Assembly (NCBI GenBank): GCA_001798265.1
Contig: MGRR01000100.1
Coordinates: 1-16,870 of the forward strand
Direction: 5' to 3'
DNA length: 16,870 nucleotides
Source: Deltaproteobacteria bacterium RIFCSPHIGHO2_12_FULL_43_9
GTDB lineage: Bacteria > Bdellovibrionota > O2-12-FULL-43-9
Under the pieces are notes generated by a model that was not told the origin of the DNA, searched no databases, and saw only the letters and a list, made by a program, of their open reading frames with translations. Shown one piece after another: positions 1 through 7,581 of this stretch (its first letter is position 1; every line of letters begins with the position of its first letter). The translations under genes were made by a program, and so were the position numbers.

Positions 1-119
1 TCATTGCGAGGAGCCGCAGGCGACGAAGCAATCTCGCGTTGAGATCCTTCGCTCCGCTCAGGATGACGTTTTTGTCATTGCGAGGAGCCACAGGCGACGA
101 AGCTACGCCTCGGGATGAC
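1..119. repeat. Composite array of dispersed palindromic repeats
   Basis: Two module types alternate here. One begins TCATTGCGAGGAGCC and ends near GACGAAGCAATCTC; the other is a small hairpin, GATCCTTCGCTCCGCTCAGG, followed by ATGACG. Bases 1-68 match 3014-3081 with two differences that I can see, and 41-89 match 2980-3028. The linkers between modules (GCGTT and GTTTTTG) are the same in both places. The right end supplies the last codons and stop of rsmE, which enters from the right on the minus strand. The family is dispersed and probably mobile; its mechanism cannot be read from the sequence. Confidence 0.9.
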
Positions 120-849
120 GTAAATTACCTGTCAGAAATTGAACGATTGAAAGGGCAACCAAGGGGGCCGTATCCGTACGAAAGATGGTTTTGCCCAGAG
201 AAAGGCTCCGAAAACCAGCTTTGGTAGCCAATCCAGCCTCAGCCGGATCAAAACCCCCTTCCGGGCCTATAAGGATTGATATGTTTTCTGGCGTGGATGC
301 TGGCCAGACCTCCTTTATACTATTTTGTTTTTCTTCTTCATAGAAAAAGAGGTTTAGTTTCGACGCTTTAAAAGATCTTATGAAATCTTCAAAAGATTTA
401 GGTTCATCTATTTCAGGTAACCATGCCAGTCCAGATTGCTCCAAGGCATGTCTTGCTATTTCCCTCCATCTCTCAACCTTGCCCTTTTCTTTATTTTTGG
501 GAATCTTAACTACTGTTCTCCGGGTTATAATAGGTGCAATTCTGGAGACACCTAGCTCTGTTGCTTTCTGTATTACAAAATCAAATCTGTCACCCTTTGC
601 TATTGCCTGAATCAGCGTTATTTCTGTTTTTGGTTTTGGGATAAATTTTTTGTTTATGGATTTTAGAGAGGTTGTGGTTTTTGACGTACTATATATTTCC
701 GTCTCAAATATCGTGCCACGCCCGTCAATAAGCTCCACCTTATCTCCAACACGCACCTTAAGTACCCTTAAAAGCTTGTGATGGTACTCCCCGCCAAGCT
801 CTATAATATCTTTATTTAATATGTTTGAATCAACCAAAAGGCGGATCAT
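103..849 (-). CDS. rsmE: 16S rRNA m3U1498 methyltransferase RsmE
   Basis: RsmE methylates N3 of U1498 in helix 44 of 16S rRNA in the assembled 30S subunit, using S-adenosylmethionine. The 248-residue product has the usual family length. It has an N-terminal PUA-like part (about 1-70) and a C-terminal SPOUT fold. Family motifs are KGDRFDFVIQKATELGV (85-101), ERWREIARHALEQSG (126-140), IGPEGGF (194-200) and the knot segment LGKTIFRTDTAPLVAL (218-233). The start codon overlaps the prmA stop by one base (TAATG), so translation is probably coupled. The last residues, LRHPEA, and the TAG stop lie in a dispersed palindromic repeat. The native C-terminus was therefore probably replaced or extended by repeat insertion; the catalytic fold is complete, so I expect a working enzyme. 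Confidence 0.96.
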   Translation of the reverse strand: MIRLLVDSNILNKDIIELGGEYHHKLLRVLKVRVGDKVELIDGRGTIFETEIYSTSKTTTSLKSINKKFIPKPKTEITLIQAIAKGDRFDFVIQKATELGVSRIAPIITRRTVVKIPKNKEKGKVERWREIARHALEQSGLAWLPEIDEPKSFEDFIRSFKASKLNLFFYEEEKQNSIKEVWPASTPENISILIGPEGGFDPAEAGLATKAGFRSLSLGKTIFRTDTAPLVALSIVQFLTGNLRHPEA

Positions 850-1784
850 TACTGTTCTTTCTTAAAGAGAAACGAAATCCATTCTCCGTCTTCCTCTTCC
901 GAAATTAGCTTAAAGAAATTTCTATTTACAAATCCCTCTATAGTGTCTTTTCTTTGATTTTTTAAAATTCCGGAAATTACGCATTGACCTTTTGGATTCA
1001 GGAGTTTTTTAAAAAACGGGGCATATTCCAATATTGTCTGCAGAAGGATATTTGCAATAATTAAATCAAACTTGGCAGTTATTTTTTCCAATGGCTCATT
1101 GCTAAAAACTATTTTATTAGAAACATTATTTATAATGGAGTTTTGCCTTGCTACCGCAAGGGCTTTTTTGTCGATATCAATTGCAGTGATGCTACATACT
1201 TCGAGCTTGGCCGCGGCAATTGCCAATATACCGGAGCCTGTACCTACATCGAGCAGGGTGTTTATTTTATTCTTTTTAATAATGTGTTCCAGATATTCTA
1301 AGCAAAACGCCGTAGTAAAATGGTGCCCTGTTCCAAAGGCCTGCCCGGGATCGATATAAATCACCGTTTCATCCGACCCATACCTCCTCCGGTCCCATGA
1401 CGGAGAAATTATAAGGTTCATCCCGATTTTGATCGGTCTAAAACCCTTTTTCCATTCCTTATTCCAATCTTTATCGGCTATTTCTTCGATATGTGCCTGA
1501 AGATCGTTTTTGCCGATGGTAAAAGTTTGAACCAATTTTATGCTTTCTACTATTTTTTTTATTTTCCCCCGATCAAGTGTTTTAAAATACGCGTCCAGTG
1601 TCACATTTTGAGATCGCTTCAGCTTTAGAAATTCCTCACATTTCAGGGACTGGCCGAGAGGTTGGAGCTCATCATAAACAAGAAACTTCTCTTCTATACC
1701 GCAGGCTCCAAAACCGATTAAGAGAGCACCCAACTCTTCAGATATTATCGATGGAACATTGATCGATAGTTTTGACCACTTCAT
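849..1784 (-). CDS. prmA: Ribosomal protein L11 methyltransferase PrmA
   Basis: PrmA uses S-adenosylmethionine to trimethylate the N-terminal amine and lysine side chains of ribosomal protein L11 in the cytoplasm. The protein has 311 residues from the chosen start. An N-terminal substrate-recognition region precedes a class I methyltransferase fold. Visible motifs are DPGQAFGTGHHFTT (145-158), typical of PrmA, the cofactor loop LLDVGTGSG (177-185), the acidic residue in AIDID (201-205) and NILL (245-248), the usual NPP-like position. I chose the ATG at 1784 because it overlaps the TGA of the upstream gene (ATGA) and begins MKWSKL, as PrmA proteins usually do. An in-frame TTG six codons upstream is less likely. 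Its stop overlaps the rsmE start. Confidence 0.95.
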   Translation of the reverse strand: MKWSKLSINVPSIISEELGALLIGFGACGIEEKFLVYDELQPLGQSLKCEEFLKLKRSQNVTLDAYFKTLDRGKIKKIVESIKLVQTFTIGKNDLQAHIEEIADKDWNKEWKKGFRPIKIGMNLIISPSWDRRRYGSDETVIYIDPGQAFGTGHHFTTAFCLEYLEHIIKKNKINTLLDVGTGSGILAIAAAKLEVCSITAIDIDKKALAVARQNSIINNVSNKIVFSNEPLEKITAKFDLIIANILLQTILEYAPFFKKLLNPKGQCVISGILKNQRKDTIEGFVNRNFFKLISEEEDGEWISFLFKKEQ

Positions 1785-2809
1785 TTCACTACAACTACGC
1801 AATTTCTTCCCTTTTTCTTGGCATCGTAAAGGGCCTTGTCAGCATTAGCTATTAATTTATCCGGAGGGCAATCTTCAGGGTATGATGCAAGACCAATACT
1901 GATGGTCATATTTTTTGAAGGAAGCCTTGACTGAAAATCGAATTTGGTCATTTCAATTGCCTTTCTGATCCTTTCAGCAAACAACTTGGCACCCTCCTTG
2001 GGGGTTTCCGGAAGCAGGATTACAAATTCCTCACCACCATATCTTGCAACCGTATCAACTTTTCTCGAATTCTCAATTAATATATTGGCTATTTTTTTCA
2101 GAGCCTTGTCTCCGGATGGGTGGCCGGAAATATCGTTATATTCTTTAAAATAGTCAACATCGACCATTAAGAGGGAAAGATTACGCTGGAATCTTTCAAC
2201 CCGGCTGATTTCCTCACCCAATCTTTGGAGAAAATATCGCCTGTTATATAAATTAGTAAGGGCGTCCGTAATGGCTTGTTTCTGTAATTTTGAATTTATC
2301 TTTCTTATCTCGCTTGTCCTGTCAGCGATACTTCTCTCAAGGCCTTTGTTAACCCCAAGAAGTTCTTTCTCTTTCTGCGCCAATTTTTTATTTTGATCTT
2401 TGAGGCGGGATATTAATGATTTATTTTGCGTCTGCAAATCGTACCTTTCGAGGGCCTGCTCCACAATTAATTGCAGCTCCTTATTTTCCCATGGTTTTGT
2501 GAGGTACCTGTAAATACGGGCGGAATTAATTGCGTCAATCAGATCGGCAATGTCGGTGTATCCCGTTAAAATAATCCTGACGATATCGGGATACTTTTCA
2601 TAAACCTTGGTCAAAAACTCAATCCCATTCATCCGGGGCATTCTTTGATCAGCTATTATCACCTGCACCGGTTCCTTTTTTAAAAGCTCCAGCGCTTCAA
2701 ACGGACTGGTAGTCCCTATTACCCTTCCTACACCACGAAGGGTCCGCTCAAGGGATTTGACAACGTTGTCTTCATCATCAACTACAAGAATTGTACTCTC
2801 TTTTGGCAT
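1781..2809 (-). CDS. Response regulator with GGDEF domain (probable diguanylate cyclase)
   Basis: This is probably a cytoplasmic signalling enzyme that makes cyclic di-GMP from two GTP when its receiver is phosphorylated. Residues 1-125 form a receiver domain with acidic residues D11 and D12, phosphoacceptor D54 (IIADQRMP), T82 and K105. A helical, probably coiled-coil linker follows (about 126-180). The GGDEF domain (about 180-342) has the signature GGEEF at 258-262, with an inhibitory-site RxxD (R249-D252) five residues upstream, so product inhibition is likely. Translation starts at an ATG eight bases-range behind a strong ribosome-binding site, GAGGAGG, at 2817-2823. No sensor kinase is present, so the partner is unknown. 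The TGA overlaps the prmA ATG, linking expression to two translation-apparatus methyltransferases. Confidence 0.93.
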   Translation of the reverse strand: MPKESTILVVDDEDNVVKSLERTLRGVGRVIGTTSPFEALELLKKEPVQVIIADQRMPRMNGIEFLTKVYEKYPDIVRIILTGYTDIADLIDAINSARIYRYLTKPWENKELQLIVEQALERYDLQTQNKSLISRLKDQNKKLAQKEKELLGVNKGLERSIADRTSEIRKINSKLQKQAITDALTNLYNRRYFLQRLGEEISRVERFQRNLSLLMVDVDYFKEYNDISGHPSGDKALKKIANILIENSRKVDTVARYGGEEFVILLPETPKEGAKLFAERIRKAIEMTKFDFQSRLPSKNMTISIGLASYPEDCPPDKLIANADKALYDAKKKGRNCVVVVK

Positions 2810-2860
2810 GTAAATGCCTCCTCAATCCGTATCGGATTTTGTGGGATCATCCCGAAGCGA

Positions 2861-2960
2861 AACTTCGTCATCCCGAGCGAAGCCTCGTCATCCCGAGCGA
2901 AGCCTCGTCATCCCGAGCGAAGCCTCGTCATCCTGAGCGAAGCCTCGTCATCCCGAGCGA
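2861..2960. repeat. Tandem repeat, 20-nt period, five copies
   Basis: Five head-to-tail units follow the pattern AGCCTCGTCATCCCGAGCGA. The first starts AACTT instead of AGCCT, and one has CCTGAG for CCCGAG. A degenerate partial copy lies at 2846-2860. The unit is one arm of the dispersed palindrome, which appears in full at the right end, where GAGCGAAGCGAGGGATC completes the hairpin. This looks like slippage amplification of half a palindromic element. It lies 36 bases upstream of the ribosome-binding site of the GGDEF gene and so occupies its likely promoter region. Confidence 0.93.
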
Positions 2961-3081
2961 AGCGAGGGATCTGTTCGCTGAGATCCTTCGCTCCGCTCAG
3001 GATGACGTTTTTGTCATTGCGAGGAGCCGAAGGCGACGAAGCAATCTCGCGTTGAGATCCTTCGCTTCGCTCAGGATGACG
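2961..3081. repeat. Composite palindromic repeat block
   Basis: The same alternating modules as at 1-119: a hairpin ending CAGGATGACG, the linker TTTTTG, a TCATTGCGAGGAGCC module ending AAGCAATCTC, the linker GCGTT, and another hairpin. Bases 3014-3081 match 1-68 with two substitutions. With its two flanking tandem arrays it fills the gene-free stretch 2810-3159, in which I see no coding region or RNA gene. Confidence 0.88.
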
Positions 3082-3152
3082 AGAAGGCCCAGGATGACGA
3101 GAAGGCCCAGGATGACGAGAAGGCCCAGGATGACGAGAAGGCTCAGGATGAC
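3073..3152. repeat. Tandem repeat, 18-nt period, about 4.4 copies
   Basis: Units of AGGATGACGAGAAGGCCC start at 3073, 3091, 3109 and 3127, the last with CTC for CCC. A partial unit, AGGATGAC, ends at 3152. The unit begins with the GGATGAC terminus of the dispersed hairpin plus a short spacer, so it probably arose by duplication of a repeat end. It stops eight bases short of the stop codon of the minus-strand binding-protein gene. Confidence 0.93.
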
Positions 3153-3159
3153 AGTTATG

Positions 3160-4695
3160 TCATTTGTGAATATTTATTAAGAAGCGATAGCTTCCATTTG
3201 GATACATTTCATATCCGCTGATTCCTTTTCTATACGCGGCTACATTATTCAGGTACCAAAGACTTAAGTAAGGAACTTCATTGGCTACTATCTCCTGCAC
3301 CTTATCATAGATGGGCCTTCTCTTCTCAAACAGCGTGGTAACCCTTCCCCTTTCCAACAAATCATCCAGCTCTTTGTTGGAGTAATACCCCCTATTTCTC
3401 CCCTCTGGAGCGAATCTGGAAGAGCTAAAAATATCAAAATAGATATCGGGGTCCGTAATCCCAACGAGTCTGCCGGAGGCTATTTGAAAATTTCCGGTTT
3501 TCAGATCCTGATAGAATGTTCCCCACTCATATGTTCTTACGTTGATTTCAATTCCTACTGAGTGGAGCTGGTCCCTGATAGCCTGAGCCAGATCGGTTGC
3601 ATCATTGGAGTTTGATGTTTTATATTCCAATTTAAATCTTGGCAACGGACCATCCCCGTCGGGATCTTTAAGCCCAGCTTCATCCAGAAGTTTTTTGGCT
3701 TTCACTAGATCATAGGAATAATGCCTAAGACCTGATCTAAAATATTTATTCTGTGGCGATAATAGACTAGTGGCTTCTGTAGCAGCATTGGAGAGAAGAA
3801 ACCTGATTATCATCTCCCGATTTATCGCATGGGCAATGGCATGGCGAACCTTAATATTTTTCAGAATCGGGTCTCGGAAATTGAATATCAGATATTGATA
3901 TGTAATACCGGGCTCAGAGACAAAAACCAGATTGTCATCCTTCTTTACCTCCGGAATCAGATGCAGGTCTAATGTGTTTTGAAGGAGATCTACCTCACGC
4001 TGTTTCAGCTTAAGAAAGCGCGTATTGGCATCTTGGACCAAAATAAAATTAACCCTTTCTATTCTATCCCCACTTTTATCAACCCGTTCCAATTCCGCAC
4101 TAGATTGGGAAAGCAACACCGTCTTAAACGGCCCTGTGCCAATAGGGGCCTTGGAGAAAGAAGGATTGGGTGGAGAGCCTGCCTCCTTCGGTAAAATTTT
4201 TAACAGGGAGAGGTCTACCAGGAACGGGGCAAATGGTTGATCGAGGGTGATCTTAATGGTATCTTTGTCTAAAGCGTTGATAGTCCTAATCTTTTTAAAG
4301 GCTGCGGCAAATGGTGAGGCTACCTGTGGATCAACATAATTGCTGTAAGACCACACAACATCCTCTGCCGTTACCCTTTTTCCGTTATGAAATACCAAAT
4401 CTGGATGAAGAGAAAAAAGGTAGGTCTTTTCATCAAGCATCTGGATGGATGAAGCCGCCTCACCCTCGGGTTCCAAATTTTTATTTACCCGGACAAGGGA
4501 ATCAAAAATCAGTGAGGTTAGCCATTGTGAATAGGCATCTGTAGCAAAACGTGGGTCCAATGTGGTTGGCATAGCTTCAATTGGAACCACCAGGGTGTTT
4601 TTGGGTGTTTTGGATAGTTTGGCGCAACCATAAAAAGTAAACATTATGAACATAACAAAAATTATCCGGAACCACATATTTGTTTTTAAAATCAT
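3160..4695 (-). CDS. ABC transporter family-5 solute-binding lipoprotein (peptide-type)
   Basis: This is an extracytoplasmic binding protein of the DppA/OppA/NikA family, which captures peptides, nickel chelates or similar ligands for an ABC importer. The 511-residue length is typical. An N-terminal signal with a hydrophobic stretch (about 8-22) ends FYGC, so C24 is probably lipidated, although F at -3 makes the lipobox weak. Family features include PTTLDPRFATD early in the mature part, LHPDLVFHNGKRVTAEDVVW near residue 100 and KVRHAIAHAINREMI in the middle. I chose the ATG at 4695 for its strong ribosome-binding site at 4703-4713. No permease or ATPase gene is nearby, so it is an orphan and its substrate is unknown. 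Its first 50 bases overlap the divergent dacB gene. Confidence 0.93.
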   Translation of the reverse strand: MILKTNMWFRIIFVMFIMFTFYGCAKLSKTPKNTLVVPIEAMPTTLDPRFATDAYSQWLTSLIFDSLVRVNKNLEPEGEAASSIQMLDEKTYLFSLHPDLVFHNGKRVTAEDVVWSYSNYVDPQVASPFAAAFKKIRTINALDKDTIKITLDQPFAPFLVDLSLLKILPKEAGSPPNPSFSKAPIGTGPFKTVLLSQSSAELERVDKSGDRIERVNFILVQDANTRFLKLKQREVDLLQNTLDLHLIPEVKKDDNLVFVSEPGITYQYLIFNFRDPILKNIKVRHAIAHAINREMIIRFLLSNAATEATSLLSPQNKYFRSGLRHYSYDLVKAKKLLDEAGLKDPDGDGPLPRFKLEYKTSNSNDATDLAQAIRDQLHSVGIEINVRTYEWGTFYQDLKTGNFQIASGRLVGITDPDIYFDIFSSSRFAPEGRNRGYYSNKELDDLLERGRVTTLFEKRRPIYDKVQEIVANEVPYLSLWYLNNVAAYRKGISGYEMYPNGSYRFLINIHK

Positions 4696-6097
4696 CGCCC
4701 TATCCTCCCTCCTTTATCCCGCGCAGGGTTACGCGGCACAGACTACACCAAAAACTTTGGCATTAGAAATAGACCATATTCTATCAAATGCCGCACTGCG
4801 TAACACACAGATTGGGATAAAGGTGGTCTCTCTTAAAAATGGAGAGGTGCTTTTTGAAAAGAATGGCGAAAAACTATTAATACCGGCCTCAAACGCAAAG
4901 ATATTAACAGCAGCAGCAGCCTTAAAAGAGATAGGTCCCCAATATAAATTTCTTACCAAGGCATTAACTGATGGGAAAATTGAGGGGAATAAAATTACAG
5001 GAAACCTTTATATACAAGGTGATGGTGACACATTCTTTGTCACGGAAATGATTTATTATTTCGCGAATGAGCTTGCCATTCGCGGTTTTACGGGGATCAC
5101 AGGCGATGTCGTCATTGATGATTTCTATTTTGACAGGAATTACGATGTCCCCCCGGGTGACCGCGCGTATGTCGCGCCTGTTTCCGCCGTGGCCGCGAAT
5201 TTTAATTCAATTTCACTCTTTATCCGGCCGGGAAATAGTAATGGATCACCGGCAAAGGTTGAGATTGATCCGCCAAACGAGTTTATAAAGATAATTAATC
5301 AGGCAAGAACCGGTGGTTCAAAATCCACTATATCAGTTATCAGAAAAGCAGATGGAGAAAAGAATATCATCGTGGTTTCGGGATCAATTCCATTAGGTGG
5401 AAAGGGGGAGAGGGCATACAGGAGCATAAGTAATCCACCCATGTATGCGGGAGCCGTGTTAAAATCCATATTTGCGCAGAGAGGAATCACGATTTCCGGT
5501 GTAATTGGGCATAAAGAGACACCGGCAAGCGCAAGAGAGTTGTTAATATATAAATCAAAATCATTTGATCTCGTTATTAAAGATCTGATGAATTTCAGCA
5601 ACAATATGATTGCCAACCAATTAATTAAGGCTTTGGGAGCCCATAAGTATGGGGCGCCTGGAAGTATGGAAAAGGGGTTACGGGCGGCAAAGGAATCTTT
5701 GGCCTCTTTGGGAATTAAGCCGGAAAGCTTCGTTATGGTGGATGGATCTGGATACGACAGACAGAACCGTGTTTCAGCGGATCTGCTCACCACAATACTT
5801 AAAAAGATGTCTGAGGATATGGTCTTATTCCCGGGTTTCTGGTTTTCCTTACCGGTAGCCGGTGAAGAAGGCACCCTGGAAAGAAGATTTAAAAGTAATG
5901 GGGCCAAAGGAAAAATCAGGGCAAAATCCGGAACAATCACGGGTGTTGCCACACTCGCAGGCTATGCTCCGACAAAAGATGGTGAACTTTTGGCCTTCGC
6001 GTTTTTATTTAATGACCCAAGGGGAAGGACCAGAGAGCTTTATTCCTATCAGGAGAAGATCGGAGAGTTATTGTGCAACTTCACCCGTCAGCAATGA
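4646..6097 (+). CDS. dacB: D-alanyl-D-alanine carboxypeptidase/endopeptidase, S13 family (PBP4)
   Basis: PBP4-type enzymes trim terminal D-alanine from peptidoglycan stem peptides and cut 4,3-crosslinks in the periplasm. The 483-residue product begins with a signal peptide, probably cleaved after AQGYAA (residue 31). The active-site motifs are complete: S82-N-A-K85 with nucleophile S82, S318-N-N320, and K427-S-G429. The family motif DGSGYDRQNRVS (366-377) is also present. The large insertion between the first two motifs agrees with S13 rather than S11. The ATG at 4646 is the only reasonable start because it precedes the signal peptide, but no clear ribosome-binding site precedes it, and the 5' end overlaps the divergent binding-protein gene. 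The stop overlaps the next gene (ATGA), so it heads an operon for cell-wall remodelling. Confidence 0.95.
   Translation: MNITKIIRNHIFVFKIIALSSLLYPAQGYAAQTTPKTLALEIDHILSNAALRNTQIGIKVVSLKNGEVLFEKNGEKLLIPASNAKILTAAAALKEIGPQYKFLTKALTDGKIEGNKITGNLYIQGDGDTFFVTEMIYYFANELAIRGFTGITGDVVIDDFYFDRNYDVPPGDRAYVAPVSAVAANFNSISLFIRPGNSNGSPAKVEIDPPNEFIKIINQARTGGSKSTISVIRKADGEKNIIVVSGSIPLGGKGERAYRSISNPPMYAGAVLKSIFAQRGITISGVIGHKETPASARELLIYKSKSFDLVIKDLMNFSNNMIANQLIKALGAHKYGAPGSMEKGLRAAKESLASLGIKPESFVMVDGSGYDRQNRVSADLLTTILKKMSEDMVLFPGFWFSLPVAGEEGTLERRFKSNGAKGKIRAKSGTITGVATLAGYAPTKDGELLAFAFLFNDPRGRTRELYSYQEKIGELLCNFTRQQ
4703..4713 (-). promoter_or_regulatory. Ribosome-binding site of the binding-protein gene, inside dacB
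   Basis: On the minus strand this reads AGGAGGGAGGA, seven bases before the ATG at 4695. It is a very strong Shine-Dalgarno match and settles the start. On the plus strand the same bases encode Ser-Ser-Leu-Leu of the DacB signal peptide (residues 20-23), so both functions constrain this short segment. The promoter of the minus-strand gene must lie further into dacB. Confidence 0.85.
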
Positions 6098-7581
6098 AAA
6101 TAGTGCTTGGAATCTATTTTGCCACCTTTACTATTGCCGTTGTTTATGCGGTGAATCTTCTTCCAGTGCCTGAAGAAATTCAGGCTGAGGAGAGCAGTCA
6201 AATAGACACCGATGATTCAGCTCCAATAAAACCGGAATCACCGGACGAAGGGAAAATCCGATACCTTGCTTCTCCAAATTTCGCCAAACAGAATATTCCC
6301 GACTACGACCCCGAGACAACATTTAAAGTTCCACCGGGGATGGAATTCAGGGTAAATTTCTGGAAGGAGATTTACGGCAAATACACAACGGATCAGATTG
6401 TAATACATGATACAAAATGGCTGGTTATATACACGCATGTCGATATAAGTGATTTAAACCGCCAGAAAAACCTGAGTGAAGGAAATAAACAGAGGATAAA
6501 AAACAGAAGAATAAATAGCGTAAAGGAAGAGATCTCAAAAGTATTGCTTGAGATTCATAAAAACAGACAAGATCCCTCAAAATTATCGCCAACCGCCTCT
6601 CTTCTCTATCAAAAATTTAAACATGCAAAGGGGAATGACATTTTTTATGAGGCATCACGATTAAGAAATATCAGGGCACAGGTGGGGCAGAAAGATCAAT
6701 TCATCCAGGGAATATATTTTGCCGGCAGATATTTAGATCAAATGGAGGAAATCTTCGCAAGAATGGGTATGCCGATAGAATTAACACGTCTGCCATTCGT
6801 AGAGTCTTCATTTAATCTAAGGGCGAGATCAAGGGTCGGGGCCTCAGGCATATGGCAATTTATAAGATCAACCGGAAAGCTTTTTATGCGGGTTGACTCT
6901 TTGGTTGATGAAAGAAACGATCCAATTACATCAACCGTGGCGGCGGCAAAATTGCTAAAAATAAATTATGAAATGCTTCAATCGTGGCCACTGGCAGTTA
7001 CAGCGTATAATCATGGCCCCGCCGGTATGCGCAAAGCAGCAGTGAGAAGCGGCACAAAAGATATCGTGTGGATTACGAACAACTATGAATCCAGAACATT
7101 TGGTTTCGCGTCAAAAAATTTCTATGCTGAATTTCTTGCTGCACTTGAGGTCCAGACCCATTATGAACGATATTTTGGCAAACTACCCGTGGCTGATCCC
7201 GTGGAGTTTGACACGGTTAAAATGGTAAAGCCTATTTCTCTTTCTTCACTGATAATTTATACCAGACTAAATAAAGAGATTCTTCAATTCCTGAATCCCG
7301 CGCTGACTAAGGAGGTGTGGGGTGGCAGGAATCTGATTCCCACAGGTTACGATCTGAGAATTCCAGAAGGTGGCAAGGAAAGATTCCTGGCGCGACTGAA
7401 GGGAGTTCCATCCAATGAAAGGAGTACTACAGGCAGTGGTGTGAAATATTACACCGTCCAGGGAGGTGATAATTTGATCTCTATAGCCGAAGATCACGAT
7501 GTAACTGTGGAATCAATTCGAGAAGCCAATGATCTTTCGGGTTCCCGGATACGGGCAGGACAAGTCCTGGTTATACCATGA
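6094..7581 (+). CDS. Membrane-anchored lytic transglycosylase with LysM domain (MltD-like)
   Basis: The predicted enzyme cuts glycan strands of peptidoglycan, leaving 1,6-anhydro-muramic acid ends. The protein has 495 residues. It has an N-terminal hydrophobic segment (3-23) that could be an anchor or an uncleaved signal, then a poorly conserved region to about 200. The SLT family-1 domain has catalytic Glu237 in FVESSFN and the later motifs GIWQFI (252-257) and AYNHG (304-308). A degenerate LysM-like segment sits near 380-430, and a clear LysM (about 452-495, YYTVQGGDNLISIAEDHDV) ends the protein at the carboxy terminus. The ATG at 6094 overlaps the dacB TGA; an in-frame TTG seven codons earlier is less likely. 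No lipobox cysteine is seen, unlike E. coli MltD. Pairing with DacB suggests coordinated peptide and glycan cleavage. Confidence 0.93.
   Translation: MKIVLGIYFATFTIAVVYAVNLLPVPEEIQAEESSQIDTDDSAPIKPESPDEGKIRYLASPNFAKQNIPDYDPETTFKVPPGMEFRVNFWKEIYGKYTTDQIVIHDTKWLVIYTHVDISDLNRQKNLSEGNKQRIKNRRINSVKEEISKVLLEIHKNRQDPSKLSPTASLLYQKFKHAKGNDIFYEASRLRNIRAQVGQKDQFIQGIYFAGRYLDQMEEIFARMGMPIELTRLPFVESSFNLRARSRVGASGIWQFIRSTGKLFMRVDSLVDERNDPITSTVAAAKLLKINYEMLQSWPLAVTAYNHGPAGMRKAAVRSGTKDIVWITNNYESRTFGFASKNFYAEFLAALEVQTHYERYFGKLPVADPVEFDTVKMVKPISLSSLIIYTRLNKEILQFLNPALTKEVWGGRNLIPTGYDLRIPEGGKERFLARLKGVPSNERSTTGSGVKYYTVQGGDNLISIAEDHDVTVESIREANDLSGSRIRAGQVLVIP

Noticed and set aside
2861..3152. CRISPR array
   Set aside because: The units are contiguous with 20-nt and 18-nt periods and have no unique spacers; no cas genes are present.
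2791..3180. A long plus-strand open frame across the repeat block
   Set aside because: It encodes only translated repeat modules (such as RMTRRP repeated), has no ribosome-binding site and overlaps the GGDEF start. The length comes from repeat periods of 18 bases and lack of stops in the modules.
5299..5952. Minus-strand open frame of 217 codons
   Set aside because: It lies wholly within dacB, whose active-site motifs are intact, and its product looks like a reverse-frame shadow.
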